A DNA stretch of 11,749 nucleotides from positions 1-11,749 of the forward strand of contig JABDFB010000071.1 in NCBI GenBank assembly GCA_013286765.1, read 5' to 3'. Source of the DNA: Deltaproteobacteria bacterium (lineage in GTDB: Bacteria; Bdellovibrionota; UBA1018). Below the pieces are notes generated by a model. It made no database searches and was not told the origin of the DNA. It worked only from the letters and a program-made list of their open reading frames with translations. Positions 1 to 7,361 of the stretch are shown here, piece by piece (position 1 is the first letter of the stretch; each line of letters opens with the position of its first letter). The position numbers and the translations under genes are program-made.

Positions 1-588
1 GGTGGTGTGAATACAATTAATATCGATGTCCGTTTTGTTACTGCGACCAATAAAGATTTAGAGGCGGAAGTCAAAGCGGGACGATTTCGCGAAGATCTCT
101 ACTATCGCCTCAACGTTGTGCCGCTGCGCCTTCCACCCTTACGCGAACGTCGCGAGGATATCGATTTGCTAGTTCGGTATTTCATTCATCAGTTCAATCA
201 GAAATTAAAGAAACGTATTTCCGGAATTACGCCGGATACGCTCGGCGCATTTAAAGTCTATTCTTGGCCCGGAAATATCCGCCAACTCGAAAATGTTTTA
301 GAACGAATGATTTTGATGTGCGAAGACACCGTTCTGACGGTTCACGATTTGCCCGAAGAATTGCTATCGCTTGCCAGAATTCCTAGCAGCGGTGGAGCTG
401 GTATTGGCCCTTCAAAGCTTAAGGAGATCGTCAAACATCGCACACAGCTCCTGGAAAAAGACCTCATTGAAAAGGCACTAGAAGATACAATCGGAAATGT
501 CACTCGGGCAGCTGAGAAGCTAGGCCTTTCTAGAAAAGGCCTCCAACTTAAGATGAAAGAGCTGGGTCTAAAACGATCGTTTGAGTGA
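1..588 (+). CDS. Sigma-54-dependent transcriptional activator, C-terminal part (partial at window edge)
   Basis: This is the 3' end of an NtrC-family activator that uses ATP hydrolysis to open sigma-54 promoters. The frame is open from base 1, so the apparent start codon at base 7 is internal. Visible in order: the end of the AAA+ domain, with the sensor I segment FVTATN, the arginine-finger segment FREDLYYRLN, the PLRER segment and the sensor II motif WPGNIRQLEN; then a linker; then a Fis-type helix-turn-helix (about codons 150-192) ending in LGLSRKGLQLKMKELGL. The Walker A and B motifs, the GAFTGA loop and any receiver or sensor domain lie upstream of the window, so its signal input and targets cannot be read. 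It converges on the RCC1 lipoprotein gene, with 46 bases between the stops and no convincing terminator. It could regulate the neighbouring exported-protein genes, but I saw no clear sigma-54 promoter here to support that. Confidence 0.95.
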   Translation, partial: GGVNTINIDVRFVTATNKDLEAEVKAGRFREDLYYRLNVVPLRLPPLRERREDIDLLVRYFIHQFNQKLKKRISGITPDTLGAFKVYSWPGNIRQLENVLERMILMCEDTVLTVHDLPEELLSLARIPSSGGAGIGPSKLKEIVKHRTQLLEKDLIEKALEDTIGNVTRAAEKLGLSRKGLQLKMKELGLKRSFE

Positions 589-634
589 TGTAGTCCGTAG
601 AGAATAGTCCCGACTTAGTCCTAAGCAGATTTCT

Positions 635-2452
635 TTAGTGCCTATCGAACGCAGCATTCTTCTCAACGAAGTCATTGAGATTCCAAAACTTGGACCACGC
701 GACATTAAATGGATGCTTGATAGCTCTACCTATTTGTCTCCAAAGCGGTACACTCTCCTCTGCTTTTGGATTTGTAATTTCGGCAGTGACTGGTGTGGGT
801 TGCGTCGGTGCCGCCGCCTGGGCAGGAGCAGGTGCTGGTTTTTGTACAGGAGCTGTCGATGCACTGCTTGCACCCGCGCTTGTAGCTTTTGAGGCCGGTT
901 TTTCGTCGAGGATTACTTCAGAGATATCCTTGCCTTTGCCCCACGTGAAAATCTTGCCGTTTTCACAAACAGCTACAGTATAATCAGATCCAACGGAGAC
1001 AGCTACTGCTCTGACGTTCCCCGGTAAATTTACTCTGCCAGGTGTATAGGAGTCATTATCCTCACGGCCCAGTTGCTTTTGAGAATTTCTGCCCCAGGTA
1101 TAGAGATCTCCATCTAATGCGATAGCTGCAGCATGGGTTTCACCAAGAGCTACTAATTTAACCTTCGAAAGTAACGGCTGAATGTTTTTATCTAAGACAA
1201 TCGAACGATCTTTCGAATCGAAAGTCTTTCCCCATACATAGAGGTCGTCGTTGGTTGTAATAGCCGCGCTTGTATCGAAACCTAAAGCAACAGATTTCAC
1301 ATTGCGATCAAAGTAAGTGACTTGCGCTGGAGCATATGCGTTTTGCCCATCACCATGGCCTAATTTCATGAAGCGACCATTACCCCAAGTGTAGAGGTTG
1401 TGGTCTTCAGAAATGGCTGCGCTATAGTCTTTCCCCAAAGCCACGGATGTGATCTTAATACTGTTGTTATAGAAAAATGGAACAGGTCGTGCTTCTGCAC
1501 TTGGATAGTCCGCCTCGTTCCCGTAGAATCCATTAAGATCTGTGTAAGAAGTTTCATCGAACTGGCCGAGTTTTCCTTCTTTACCGGCGCCCCAAGTATA
1601 GAGAAACCCTTCTTCCGTAACAACAGCGGTATGATCAGGTCCTAGCGCTACTGAGGCTGGGATGGGTTCCCCTTGAAAAGTGTTCCATAATTGACGGCTT
1701 AATACCTTTGCGGGTCTTAGTAATTTTATTAGTCCAGCACATCCTGGATTTGCACATAGTTTTGGTTCCCACTCTATCAATTTGCCATCCTTGGTTATTG
1801 CAGTACTTCGCTTTTCACCGGCTGCGACAAATTTGAATTTCAATGTCTCGTTAAAAATTCTAGCAGGTCTCGTTTTCTTAGATCCAGTAGGAGCACCTAG
1901 CCAAGCACCTTCGTCACCCCAAGAATATATATTTCCAGTCTTGACGAATAGAGTATGGCTGTTACTGCTTGAGAGGTGCGACTGGGTAATTTCCTCACTA
2001 GAGTTTTCTGTTTTGTCAGCAGTGACGACTCCAGTACTCGACGATTCGGGCTTATTTCCAGGCTTTGTTTTTTTAGATTTCGCTTGGCCTGAACTAGTCT
2101 TGCCGGAATTAGAATTGGATGCAGACGGTGCAGGCTGATTTGTTGTGCTAGAAGGACTATTTGAATTTGTACCCTGTGGGCCTCGAGCCGAATTTGACCC
2201 TGATGCATAACCCGTGCTGTCAGGTGCTGCGCCAAATGGCGGCACTGGAGTCTGGGGACTGTATGTTTGACCACTCTGTATCTGATTTGGATTAGAATAA
2301 CTTGGTTCCGTACTGGGCGTCACTGCCGGGTTGTTTTCCTGTTCCTGATTCTGATTGGAGTCAGGCTTATGTGAAACTCTGGGCTTAGATTCTGAGCCAT
2401 TACAACCGGCCAAGAGAAAACAGATCAATAAAACTGATACATTTCTTTTCAT
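635..2452 (-). CDS. RCC1-repeat (seven-bladed propeller) lipoprotein
   Basis: A 605-residue exported lipoprotein. The N-terminus has a basic start, a hydrophobic stretch and a lipobox LLAGC with Cys17 as the lipidated residue; Asn18 at +2 does not suggest the Asp-type inner-membrane retention rule. Residues 18-165 form a low-complexity linker rich in Ser, Asn, Pro, Gln and Gly. Residues 170-507 contain seven regularly spaced RCC1-type blade motifs (YSWGD, degenerate IEWEP, YTWGAG, YTWGNG, YVWGKT, YTWGRN, FTWGKG), each preceded by a VALG..H/Y.AAI-like strand. After a second Ala/Pro/Thr-rich linker comes a tail with several Trp and basic residues (about 569-605). RCC1 propellers usually bind proteins or other ligands; no enzyme motif is seen. 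AGAGGA lies 12 bases before the ATG, a long but usable spacing. It is last in a run of four minus-strand genes. The fold is confident; the role is unknown, though adhesion or scaffolding at the cell surface is plausible. Confidence 0.9.
   Translation of the reverse strand: MKRNVSVLLICFLLAGCNGSESKPRVSHKPDSNQNQEQENNPAVTPSTEPSYSNPNQIQSGQTYSPQTPVPPFGAAPDSTGYASGSNSARGPQGTNSNSPSSTTNQPAPSASNSNSGKTSSGQAKSKKTKPGNKPESSSTGVVTADKTENSSEEITQSHLSSSNSHTLFVKTGNIYSWGDEGAWLGAPTGSKKTRPARIFNETLKFKFVAAGEKRSTAITKDGKLIEWEPKLCANPGCAGLIKLLRPAKVLSRQLWNTFQGEPIPASVALGPDHTAVVTEEGFLYTWGAGKEGKLGQFDETSYTDLNGFYGNEADYPSAEARPVPFFYNNSIKITSVALGKDYSAAISEDHNLYTWGNGRFMKLGHGDGQNAYAPAQVTYFDRNVKSVALGFDTSAAITTNDDLYVWGKTFDSKDRSIVLDKNIQPLLSKVKLVALGETHAAAIALDGDLYTWGRNSQKQLGREDNDSYTPGRVNLPGNVRAVAVSVGSDYTVAVCENGKIFTWGKGKDISEVILDEKPASKATSAGASSASTAPVQKPAPAPAQAAAPTQPTPVTAEITNPKAEESVPLWRQIGRAIKHPFNVAWSKFWNLNDFVEKNAAFDRH
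932..1939 (-). repeat. Seven RCC1-type blade repeats within the lipoprotein gene
   Basis: The repeats are seen in the protein as seven W-centred motifs at residues about 176, 226, 285, 354, 405, 451 and 502, spaced 46-69 residues apart. The second is degenerate (EWEP in place of WG). The third repeat carries a longer insertion after its WG motif, rich in Tyr, Asn and Asp. Seven matches the blade count of the eukaryotic RCC1 propeller, so a closed ring is likely. Confidence 0.8.
1958..2401 (-). other. Low-complexity Ser/Asn/Pro/Gln linker of the lipoprotein
   Basis: About 148 codons directly after the lipid-anchored Cys17 encode almost only Ser, Asn, Pro, Gln, Thr, Gly and Lys, with no predicted fold. 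It would act as a tether holding the propeller away from the membrane. Long reading frames on the opposite strand here reflect the biased composition and are not genes. Confidence 0.75.
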
Positions 2453-2581
2453 AAAATAAATTATTCCTCTCAGATTCCTTCATGGCTATCATAGTTAAGT
2501 TTTCCAGGTCAAATTTATAAATAAAATAAGTATGGTATGTTTATAATCTATCGAGTTGCTTGAATTCGAACGGAAATTAGA

Positions 2582-5500
2582 TTATTTGAATTTATCCGCC
2601 ATTCGCCTATCGAAAAGCTGTTGCGCTTCAGAAAGATATTTCTTAAGCAAAGCGATGGATGTATCAGTATTTTCTTGACCTAAAATATCGGATGCTTTCA
2701 CGCTCTCTTGCAGGGTCTGAAAAAACTGGGCAACCGACGCGTGATTGGTGCCTTCAGTTGGAAGTACTATCGGTTGGCATTCCTTCACTGTTGGTCTACC
2801 ATCAAAAATCAAAATAATATCATTCAATGATTGAAGGGCTTCTCGCAGTTTTTCTTGTTTTTTTTCTACGGAACTTTCTTCTCTCTGAATTACATTTTTA
2901 ATTCCTTCGGCAAAGGCGTCTAAGATCGAACTTTCATTGTTATCGATGAGTCCAGCGCCTCCGTTTTGGAGCGCAAAATGAATCCAAAACGGTAGCGAGG
3001 CGAAATGACCTTTTCTCACAACGTCAAAAAGAGGCGGATTTTCGCTATTGAATAGGCCTTTAAGAGTAGATGGTACATACATACCCAAGGTTACGCCTTG
3101 GGGTTGCGCTTTTTCGATAGTCTTTAGTATGAGGTTCAAAGAGGTATCTGAAATAGCTGAAACCGGAATTGGTACATCTGTTTTGAATAATTCCATTAGC
3201 AAGTTTGCGCCATCCACCAGTCCGAGACATTTTTCCTTTTCATATCTATCGGCAAAGATCTTTAGAATCTCGTGATTTTCGTGTTTTACGCTATGACGGA
3301 AAGCAAGGGTGAGTGGGCTTGCTTCCTTCGTATCTACATAAGGGCGAAGGAAAGGCAATTGTTGGGACTCGACAGTATTCAATAGCTTAATCATCGTGTC
3401 GACTCGATCCACAGCGAAGCGATCTCTTGGGTCAAACTCGGCTAAGTTATGAAAGATATTTCTGCCGAACTCGTCACCCCTTCTCAGGATTTGCTCCCGA
3501 GAATACAATTTGAGTATTTTTGAAACGAGATTTAGGTCAGTCATTCGTCGCGCTGCTGCAAAGAGTATCTGAGAAGATTGAGATTCTGACTGAGCTTGCC
3601 GAACAGTGTCCCTGATTAAAGCAAGTTCCTGTTCTGAGAAATCTTCTTTGAAGAAAGCTAAGTTTCTGACTATAAATTCTGGGTCCGAGGACTCGAGTAG
3701 TTTATTGCGAATGATCTTTTTGACTTTCCGATAAGCTATTCCATCCAGAAGTTTCATGCCATACCGTGCACTAACTGCTTCAAGTAACGGCAGTCTTTTT
3801 TCTGAGGAAGAGTAGAGACAGTTGTGTACGGTATCAGGGGATGGAATTGTCTTAGAATCAAATGCAGCTACCATGCGATTTGCGAGGCTCTCCTTCAAGT
3901 CATAGGGAGCACTTGCTAAGACGCCTTCTGAATCATTTAAACCTGCTAAAGCCGCAGAGTAAAGTATGGATTCCCCGTCTTTATCAAATTGTAAAGGGAG
4001 TTTTCCTACTTTTGTGTAGAGTCTAAAGAGTGTGTCTAAGTTATCGGGTTTTCCAGCTCTCGCACTAAATTCGATAGCTATTTTTACCTGATAGCCCATT
4101 TTTTGGTCCTCAAGAGCTTGAGTCCAGTCAGTCGTCTTGGGATTTATTAGGCGAGTAAATTCCTCACTGCTTAATCTGTCTACGCTATCCACGGATGTTC
4201 TAAATAACTGCCAAGAATCCGGATGCAGTAATCTCATCTGTAGAATTCCTAAGAGAACCCCTTCGCCGCTATGCATGACCTTTGCATCGAGTATGCTCAG
4301 GGATTCTAGTAGTTTTAACAAGACCGGAATAGTTTGAATCCTTTCGGGAACAGTAAGCGTAGTCTGAGGGATGATGAGATCAAAAGACAAATCATTATCC
4401 GAAAGGACACTATGAAAGAGAGTCGAAGAATCTGTCGCTCTCCCGTCGATCGCTTTGCGCAGAATATTCTTTTCGTGAGAAGAAAGGCCGCGGGTCATCC
4501 GATCGAAATATCTGAGTTGTGCCTCTCTCGAAAACTTGCCTCCTATGAGTTTCCTGAAAAAAAGCCGCCATCTCTCAGCACTCTTAATTTCATCGCGATT
4601 TGGATCTCGTTCAAGATATTCAAGGACAGTATCTAAAACCTCATATTTTCTTTTCCGGAGTAAGAATCCAAACAAGTCTTGGTGTTTAACGATTTGACCT
4701 GGAATATGGGCAGTGTCATGAATTTCGGCACCAAAATCAAAATCCGGATTCTCTCTTAGGAATGACAGCACGCCGTCAAGGTCGTCTTCATTGATCAGGG
4801 TAGCAAAAGGAAGCTTTTCCTTCGTTAAATCTGGATCTTTTCCGGTGATTTCTTGGAACGCGCGGTGGTGGAGAGTCTTGACTTTAAGATCTTGATGCAG
4901 ATGCTTTCGATCAATCTTTTGATATTTGCGTAAGTTTGAGGCGATCTGATCTCGGACAAATTGTGTCATTTTTTTTCGGAAATCGCCCTCCGATTTTCGT
5001 TCAGAGTCTGATTCCGATCTTGAACGCGAGTAATCTTTAATTAAGTTCTCATCCGAATAAAGTTGATCTGGATGCATAAAGACTCTGGCCTGGACAAAAG
5101 CGGGAGTAGTTTTTGTAATGCCATTTTCTTCAATTTCTGTCGCTAGAAGTTTTTCTAGCGATTCCGGCTGAAATCTTACGCTTGATAATGCTTGGACTAC
5201 GGAAGATTGCTTTTCTGAATTTTCGGGAAGCTTTATTTGAGGCCCCATAGCGTGGGCTAAGTACGCCGTTTCGTCAATTTTGGATGGATCGATAAAGACC
5301 TGGACTAAGCGACCATGCCGAACTAGATTAGGTGCGCGGTACTTTTCAAACATTTTGTGAAACTGCTGATAGGATCCTGTGAATCCAAGACGAACACTAA
5401 TATTGTTATAGAACCGCTCTAAATCCAGTGAGCGGTCATTGGTTCCGTCAAAGAAAAGATCGGTTGTGCAGGAACCCTTGTTTCTAGGATTTCCAAACAA

Positions 5501-7213
5501 AAATGGATTTGTGGAGAGGCCCATGTCTTGATAATTGCCGTTGTAATTATCAATTGCGCCGTCTTTCGAAAAATAAGTAATAAAAGTTTTAAAATCGGGA
5601 AAATCTGAAAAGGCGGTATCGATAGCTCTCAGGTAGAATTTCTTTGGACCCTGGATAGAAAGTTGATTCCGAACTTCCGAGTAAAAATCCATTAAGAACC
5701 CCACCTCTGCGCCGGTACCGTGGTAAAAGACAAATTTATCGGGGTGCTCTCTTTCCGTCATGAGCGCCTCGGTGAGGACGTCGACATATTGATCGTATTC
5801 TTTGCGATTTTCTGTTTTTAATTTTGTGAGAGTGCTGCATTGAACTTCGGCCAGTTTTTGGTCAGAAAGAAAGAGTTCGATGTTGGCTCTGACTTGTTGC
5901 TGGATATTCTTCTTTGAAACAGCGGCGCCATCGATCTTTCTTGTGCGAATTTCCTGGTATCTATCGCCCAATTCGGTTTTGAGAAAAGCTTCCGTTTGAG
6001 TATAGGGAGCTTTTCTGAGACGCTCGCGGAGCTCTTGCGTCGGAGAAGTGGGGGCAGGCGGCACAGAAACGGCAACAGGTGCGGCCACTCGAAGAGTACC
6101 GGCTGTAGCTTTTTTCTTTATCTGTGCCACCACATTTCCGTGGGCTACGAAGGCCCGAGTGAAAGGCGCGGTTCTGAGTTCCGCCATGACGGCGCCATGA
6201 CTAGCGACAGCGCGAGCAAATTGCGCTTCTTCGAATTTTGGATCTAAGTTGATAATCTCAGTTCTGGATTCCTCGGTCGGAATTTGGAGCTTGCGTGTTC
6301 TGGAGCGATTTCCTGCCGCATCAAAACCAAAGTCTACTCGGAGTCGAGTTTCTGGGCTAGGAGTGGTCTGTTGGGTTTTTTCTTCCTTTTCATCTCGAAT
6401 TTTAAAGTCTGCCTGTTTCAAAGTATGAGCCCTGGTGCGAGACTGATGTTCTCTCCAACTCATAGTTGGATTGGAATTCCACCGAACTTCCAGTTTGTGG
6501 AGGTCAGGAGTTCTTTTTGTAGCGTCCCATGAACCGTTCACACCTTGAGTATGGGTTTTCTTGTAGGGCTTATTATCCCGAATGGCTTCCAGGACAGATA
6601 GTACGGGACCTTGGCGGAGTGTATCTAAGAAAGGAGGATAGAGAGCAATATTTTGTATTGTTCCTTTTGCCGCTAAAATGAGTTCACCAACGGGAACCCA
6701 ACGAAACTCTGAGTATTCGGGAGATTTTGTTAGCAGTTTAGCGGGCTCTATATAAGCTGATTCAGCTATATAAGTTCGATAGAGAAATTTATTCCGTTCA
6801 GGATCTTGCTGCAAAGCTGAGTCATTAGTGGTGGGAACGAGGTCATGGGAATAGGATCGATCGAGTTGCTCTGTTGTGTATTGGATCAGTTCGCTAGACT
6901 CTTCCTGAACCTCTCGAGCGGCAGTTTCTGCCAAGGTATCGTCGCCGATACCCAGAAGATTTTTTTCATCGCTTTTGCCGCCTAAGTTACACCAAGTACC
7001 ATCGTGAGCAGCGACATCCAGGCCGGCCCGCTTGCCGAGTAGTACATAAGCATCATTCTTTTGGTCTCGATAGAAGGAGAGCACACCAGCAGCAGTGGCG
7101 CTAGTAGCTGTTCGAGTGATAGGAGCAAGCTGAATAGGCTCGGCTTGGGAGTTGGTAGCGCAAATCAAAGCACATATTGAAATTACATTAATAGACTTTA
7201 ATAACTTAAACAT
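2582..7213 (-). CDS. Giant exported Nudix-domain protein with possible ADP-ribosyltransferase-like block and helical solenoid
   Basis: A 1543-residue protein. Residues 1-24 form a Sec signal peptide with a likely cut after SQA. Residues 40-210 are a divergent Nudix domain: GTWCNLGGKSDE, then REVQEESSEL, which keeps the metal-binding Glu residues. Residues 332-366 hold a short duplication. Residues 440-720 hold a conserved-looking block with FVFYHGTG (494-501) and LSTNPFLFGNP followed by SCTT (566-584), possibly ADP-ribosyltransferase-like. Residues 728-747 are rich in Arg, Ser and Glu. From about 800 to 1440 the sequence is helical and suggests divergent ankyrin-type repeats. The start is fixed by an in-frame TAG six codons upstream with no other start between; there is no Shine-Dalgarno match, so translation may be weak. 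It sits 148 bases after the phospholipase-like gene and 129 before the RCC1 lipoprotein gene. A secreted toxin or effector is my inference; enzyme activity is not established. The Sec signal argues for the periplasm or type II export. Confidence 0.88.
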   Translation of the reverse strand: MFKLLKSINVISICALICATNSQAEPIQLAPITRTATSATAAGVLSFYRDQKNDAYVLLGKRAGLDVAAHDGTWCNLGGKSDEKNLLGIGDDTLAETAAREVQEESSELIQYTTEQLDRSYSHDLVPTTNDSALQQDPERNKFLYRTYIAESAYIEPAKLLTKSPEYSEFRWVPVGELILAAKGTIQNIALYPPFLDTLRQGPVLSVLEAIRDNKPYKKTHTQGVNGSWDATKRTPDLHKLEVRWNSNPTMSWREHQSRTRAHTLKQADFKIRDEKEEKTQQTTPSPETRLRVDFGFDAAGNRSRTRKLQIPTEESRTEIINLDPKFEEAQFARAVASHGAVMAELRTAPFTRAFVAHGNVVAQIKKKATAGTLRVAAPVAVSVPPAPTSPTQELRERLRKAPYTQTEAFLKTELGDRYQEIRTRKIDGAAVSKKNIQQQVRANIELFLSDQKLAEVQCSTLTKLKTENRKEYDQYVDVLTEALMTEREHPDKFVFYHGTGAEVGFLMDFYSEVRNQLSIQGPKKFYLRAIDTAFSDFPDFKTFITYFSKDGAIDNYNGNYQDMGLSTNPFLFGNPRNKGSCTTDLFFDGTNDRSLDLERFYNNISVRLGFTGSYQQFHKMFEKYRAPNLVRHGRLVQVFIDPSKIDETAYLAHAMGPQIKLPENSEKQSSVVQALSSVRFQPESLEKLLATEIEENGITKTTPAFVQARVFMHPDQLYSDENLIKDYSRSRSESDSERKSEGDFRKKMTQFVRDQIASNLRKYQKIDRKHLHQDLKVKTLHHRAFQEITGKDPDLTKEKLPFATLINEDDLDGVLSFLRENPDFDFGAEIHDTAHIPGQIVKHQDLFGFLLRKRKYEVLDTVLEYLERDPNRDEIKSAERWRLFFRKLIGGKFSREAQLRYFDRMTRGLSSHEKNILRKAIDGRATDSSTLFHSVLSDNDLSFDLIIPQTTLTVPERIQTIPVLLKLLESLSILDAKVMHSGEGVLLGILQMRLLHPDSWQLFRTSVDSVDRLSSEEFTRLINPKTTDWTQALEDQKMGYQVKIAIEFSARAGKPDNLDTLFRLYTKVGKLPLQFDKDGESILYSAALAGLNDSEGVLASAPYDLKESLANRMVAAFDSKTIPSPDTVHNCLYSSSEKRLPLLEAVSARYGMKLLDGIAYRKVKKIIRNKLLESSDPEFIVRNLAFFKEDFSEQELALIRDTVRQAQSESQSSQILFAAARRMTDLNLVSKILKLYSREQILRRGDEFGRNIFHNLAEFDPRDRFAVDRVDTMIKLLNTVESQQLPFLRPYVDTKEASPLTLAFRHSVKHENHEILKIFADRYEKEKCLGLVDGANLLMELFKTDVPIPVSAISDTSLNLILKTIEKAQPQGVTLGMYVPSTLKGLFNSENPPLFDVVRKGHFASLPFWIHFALQNGGAGLIDNNESSILDAFAEGIKNVIQREESSVEKKQEKLREALQSLNDIILIFDGRPTVKECQPIVLPTEGTNHASVAQFFQTLQESVKASDILGQENTDTSIALLKKYLSEAQQLFDRRMADKFK
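2894..4816 (-). other. C-terminal helical solenoid of the giant protein (ankyrin-like, divergent)
   Basis: Residues about 800-1440 are mostly helix-forming. Several spots resemble ankyrin helix pairs: LFGFLLRKRKYEVLDTVLEY (847-866), DGESILYSAALAGL (1079-1092), FGRNIFHNLAEF (1249-1260), SPLTLAFRHSVKHENHEIL (1299-1317) and PPLFDVVRKGHFASLPFW (1393-1410). The ankyrin consensus of G-TPLH-A is only partly kept, so the repeats are diverged or belong to another alpha-solenoid class. Such domains usually bind proteins. Confidence 0.5.
5054..5896 (-). other. FYHGTG block of the giant protein (possible ADP-ribosyltransferase-like or effector-type domain)
   Basis: Residues about 440-720. The segment FVFYHGTG (494-501) is followed by a predicted helix (GFLMDFYSEVRNQL), then FYLRA, then LSTNPFLFGNP with a nearby SCTT, and later RLVQVFIDPSKID and ARVFMHPDQLY. 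Aromatic-H-G-T/S near the start of a domain is typical of the NAD-binding strand in the H-Y-E class of ADP-ribosyltransferases, but I cannot place the remaining catalytic residues. The LFGN segment also recalls, from memory and unchecked, conserved stretches in large proteins of intracellular bacteria. Treat the assignment as a hypothesis. Confidence 0.35.
6116..6220 (-). repeat. Short tandem duplication in the giant protein (two ~16-residue units)
   Basis: Residues 332-347 (FARAVASHGAVMAELR) and 351-366 (FTRAFVAHGNVVAQIK) align without gaps: F.RA..(S/A)HG.V.A.(L/I)(R/K). They lie in the linker between the Nudix domain and the FYHGTG block. The function is unknown; such repeats may be amphipathic helices or a binding motif. 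Confidence 0.7.
6584..7096 (-). other. Nudix hydrolase domain of the giant protein
   Basis: Residues about 40-210. The Nudix box starts at GGK (78-80) and ends with REVQEESSEL (100-109). Arg100, Glu101, Glu104 and Glu105 fit the REUxEE core that binds Mg2+ or Mn2+. Two departures from the canonical box: about seven extra residues between GGK and REV, and Ser-Glu where the conserved Gly should follow EE. Nudix enzymes cleave nucleoside diphosphates linked to another group, including ADP-ribose and NADH; the substrate here cannot be read. A Nudix domain behind a Sec signal is unusual because most family members are cytoplasmic. Confidence 0.82.
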
Positions 7214-7257
7214 ATAGGATTTACATCGCTATCATATAATTAATTGTGAGTCGACGG

Positions 7258-7286
7258 ATAATAAGGTATCCGGTGGCTCTTTGGAA
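7258..7286 (-). promoter_or_regulatory. Weak candidate sigma-70-type promoter for the giant Nudix gene
   Basis: On the minus strand TTCCAA (7286-7281) is followed after 17 bases by TATTAT (7263-7258). The -10 box matches TATAAT at five of six positions; the -35 box matches TTGACA at only three. The start codon lies 44 bases further on. A second TATGAT (7236-7231) is close to the ATG but has no -35 partner. The same gap holds a short G+C-rich patch (about 7289-7322) unlike its AT-rich flanks, with no U tract that would make it a terminator. Confidence 0.3.
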
Positions 7287-7361
7287 TTGCTTGCGCTGGC
7301 GGCAGCCCGATAGACGGCGCGTTATTGTATGAAATTAATTCAATTGATTTAAGTTAATAAG

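Noticed and set aside
522..542. Perfect 8-base inverted repeat (AGGCCTTT / AAAGGCCT, 5-base loop)
   Set aside because: It lies inside the helix-turn-helix codons of the sigma-54 activator, has no U tract after it and is explained by the coding sequence, so it is not called a terminator or operator.
615..627. Small hairpin CTTA-GTCC-TAAG between the convergent genes
   Set aside because: A four-base AT-rich stem without a T tract is too weak to call a bidirectional terminator.
1782..2138. Open frame of 118 codons on the plus strand opposite the lipoprotein linker
   Set aside because: It is opposite biased low-complexity codons of the real gene and shows no recognisable domain.
2488..2512. TTGACC and TATGAT on the minus strand upstream of the RCC1 lipoprotein gene
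   Set aside because: The spacing is only 13 bases, too short for a sigma-70 promoter; no better pair was found in this gap.
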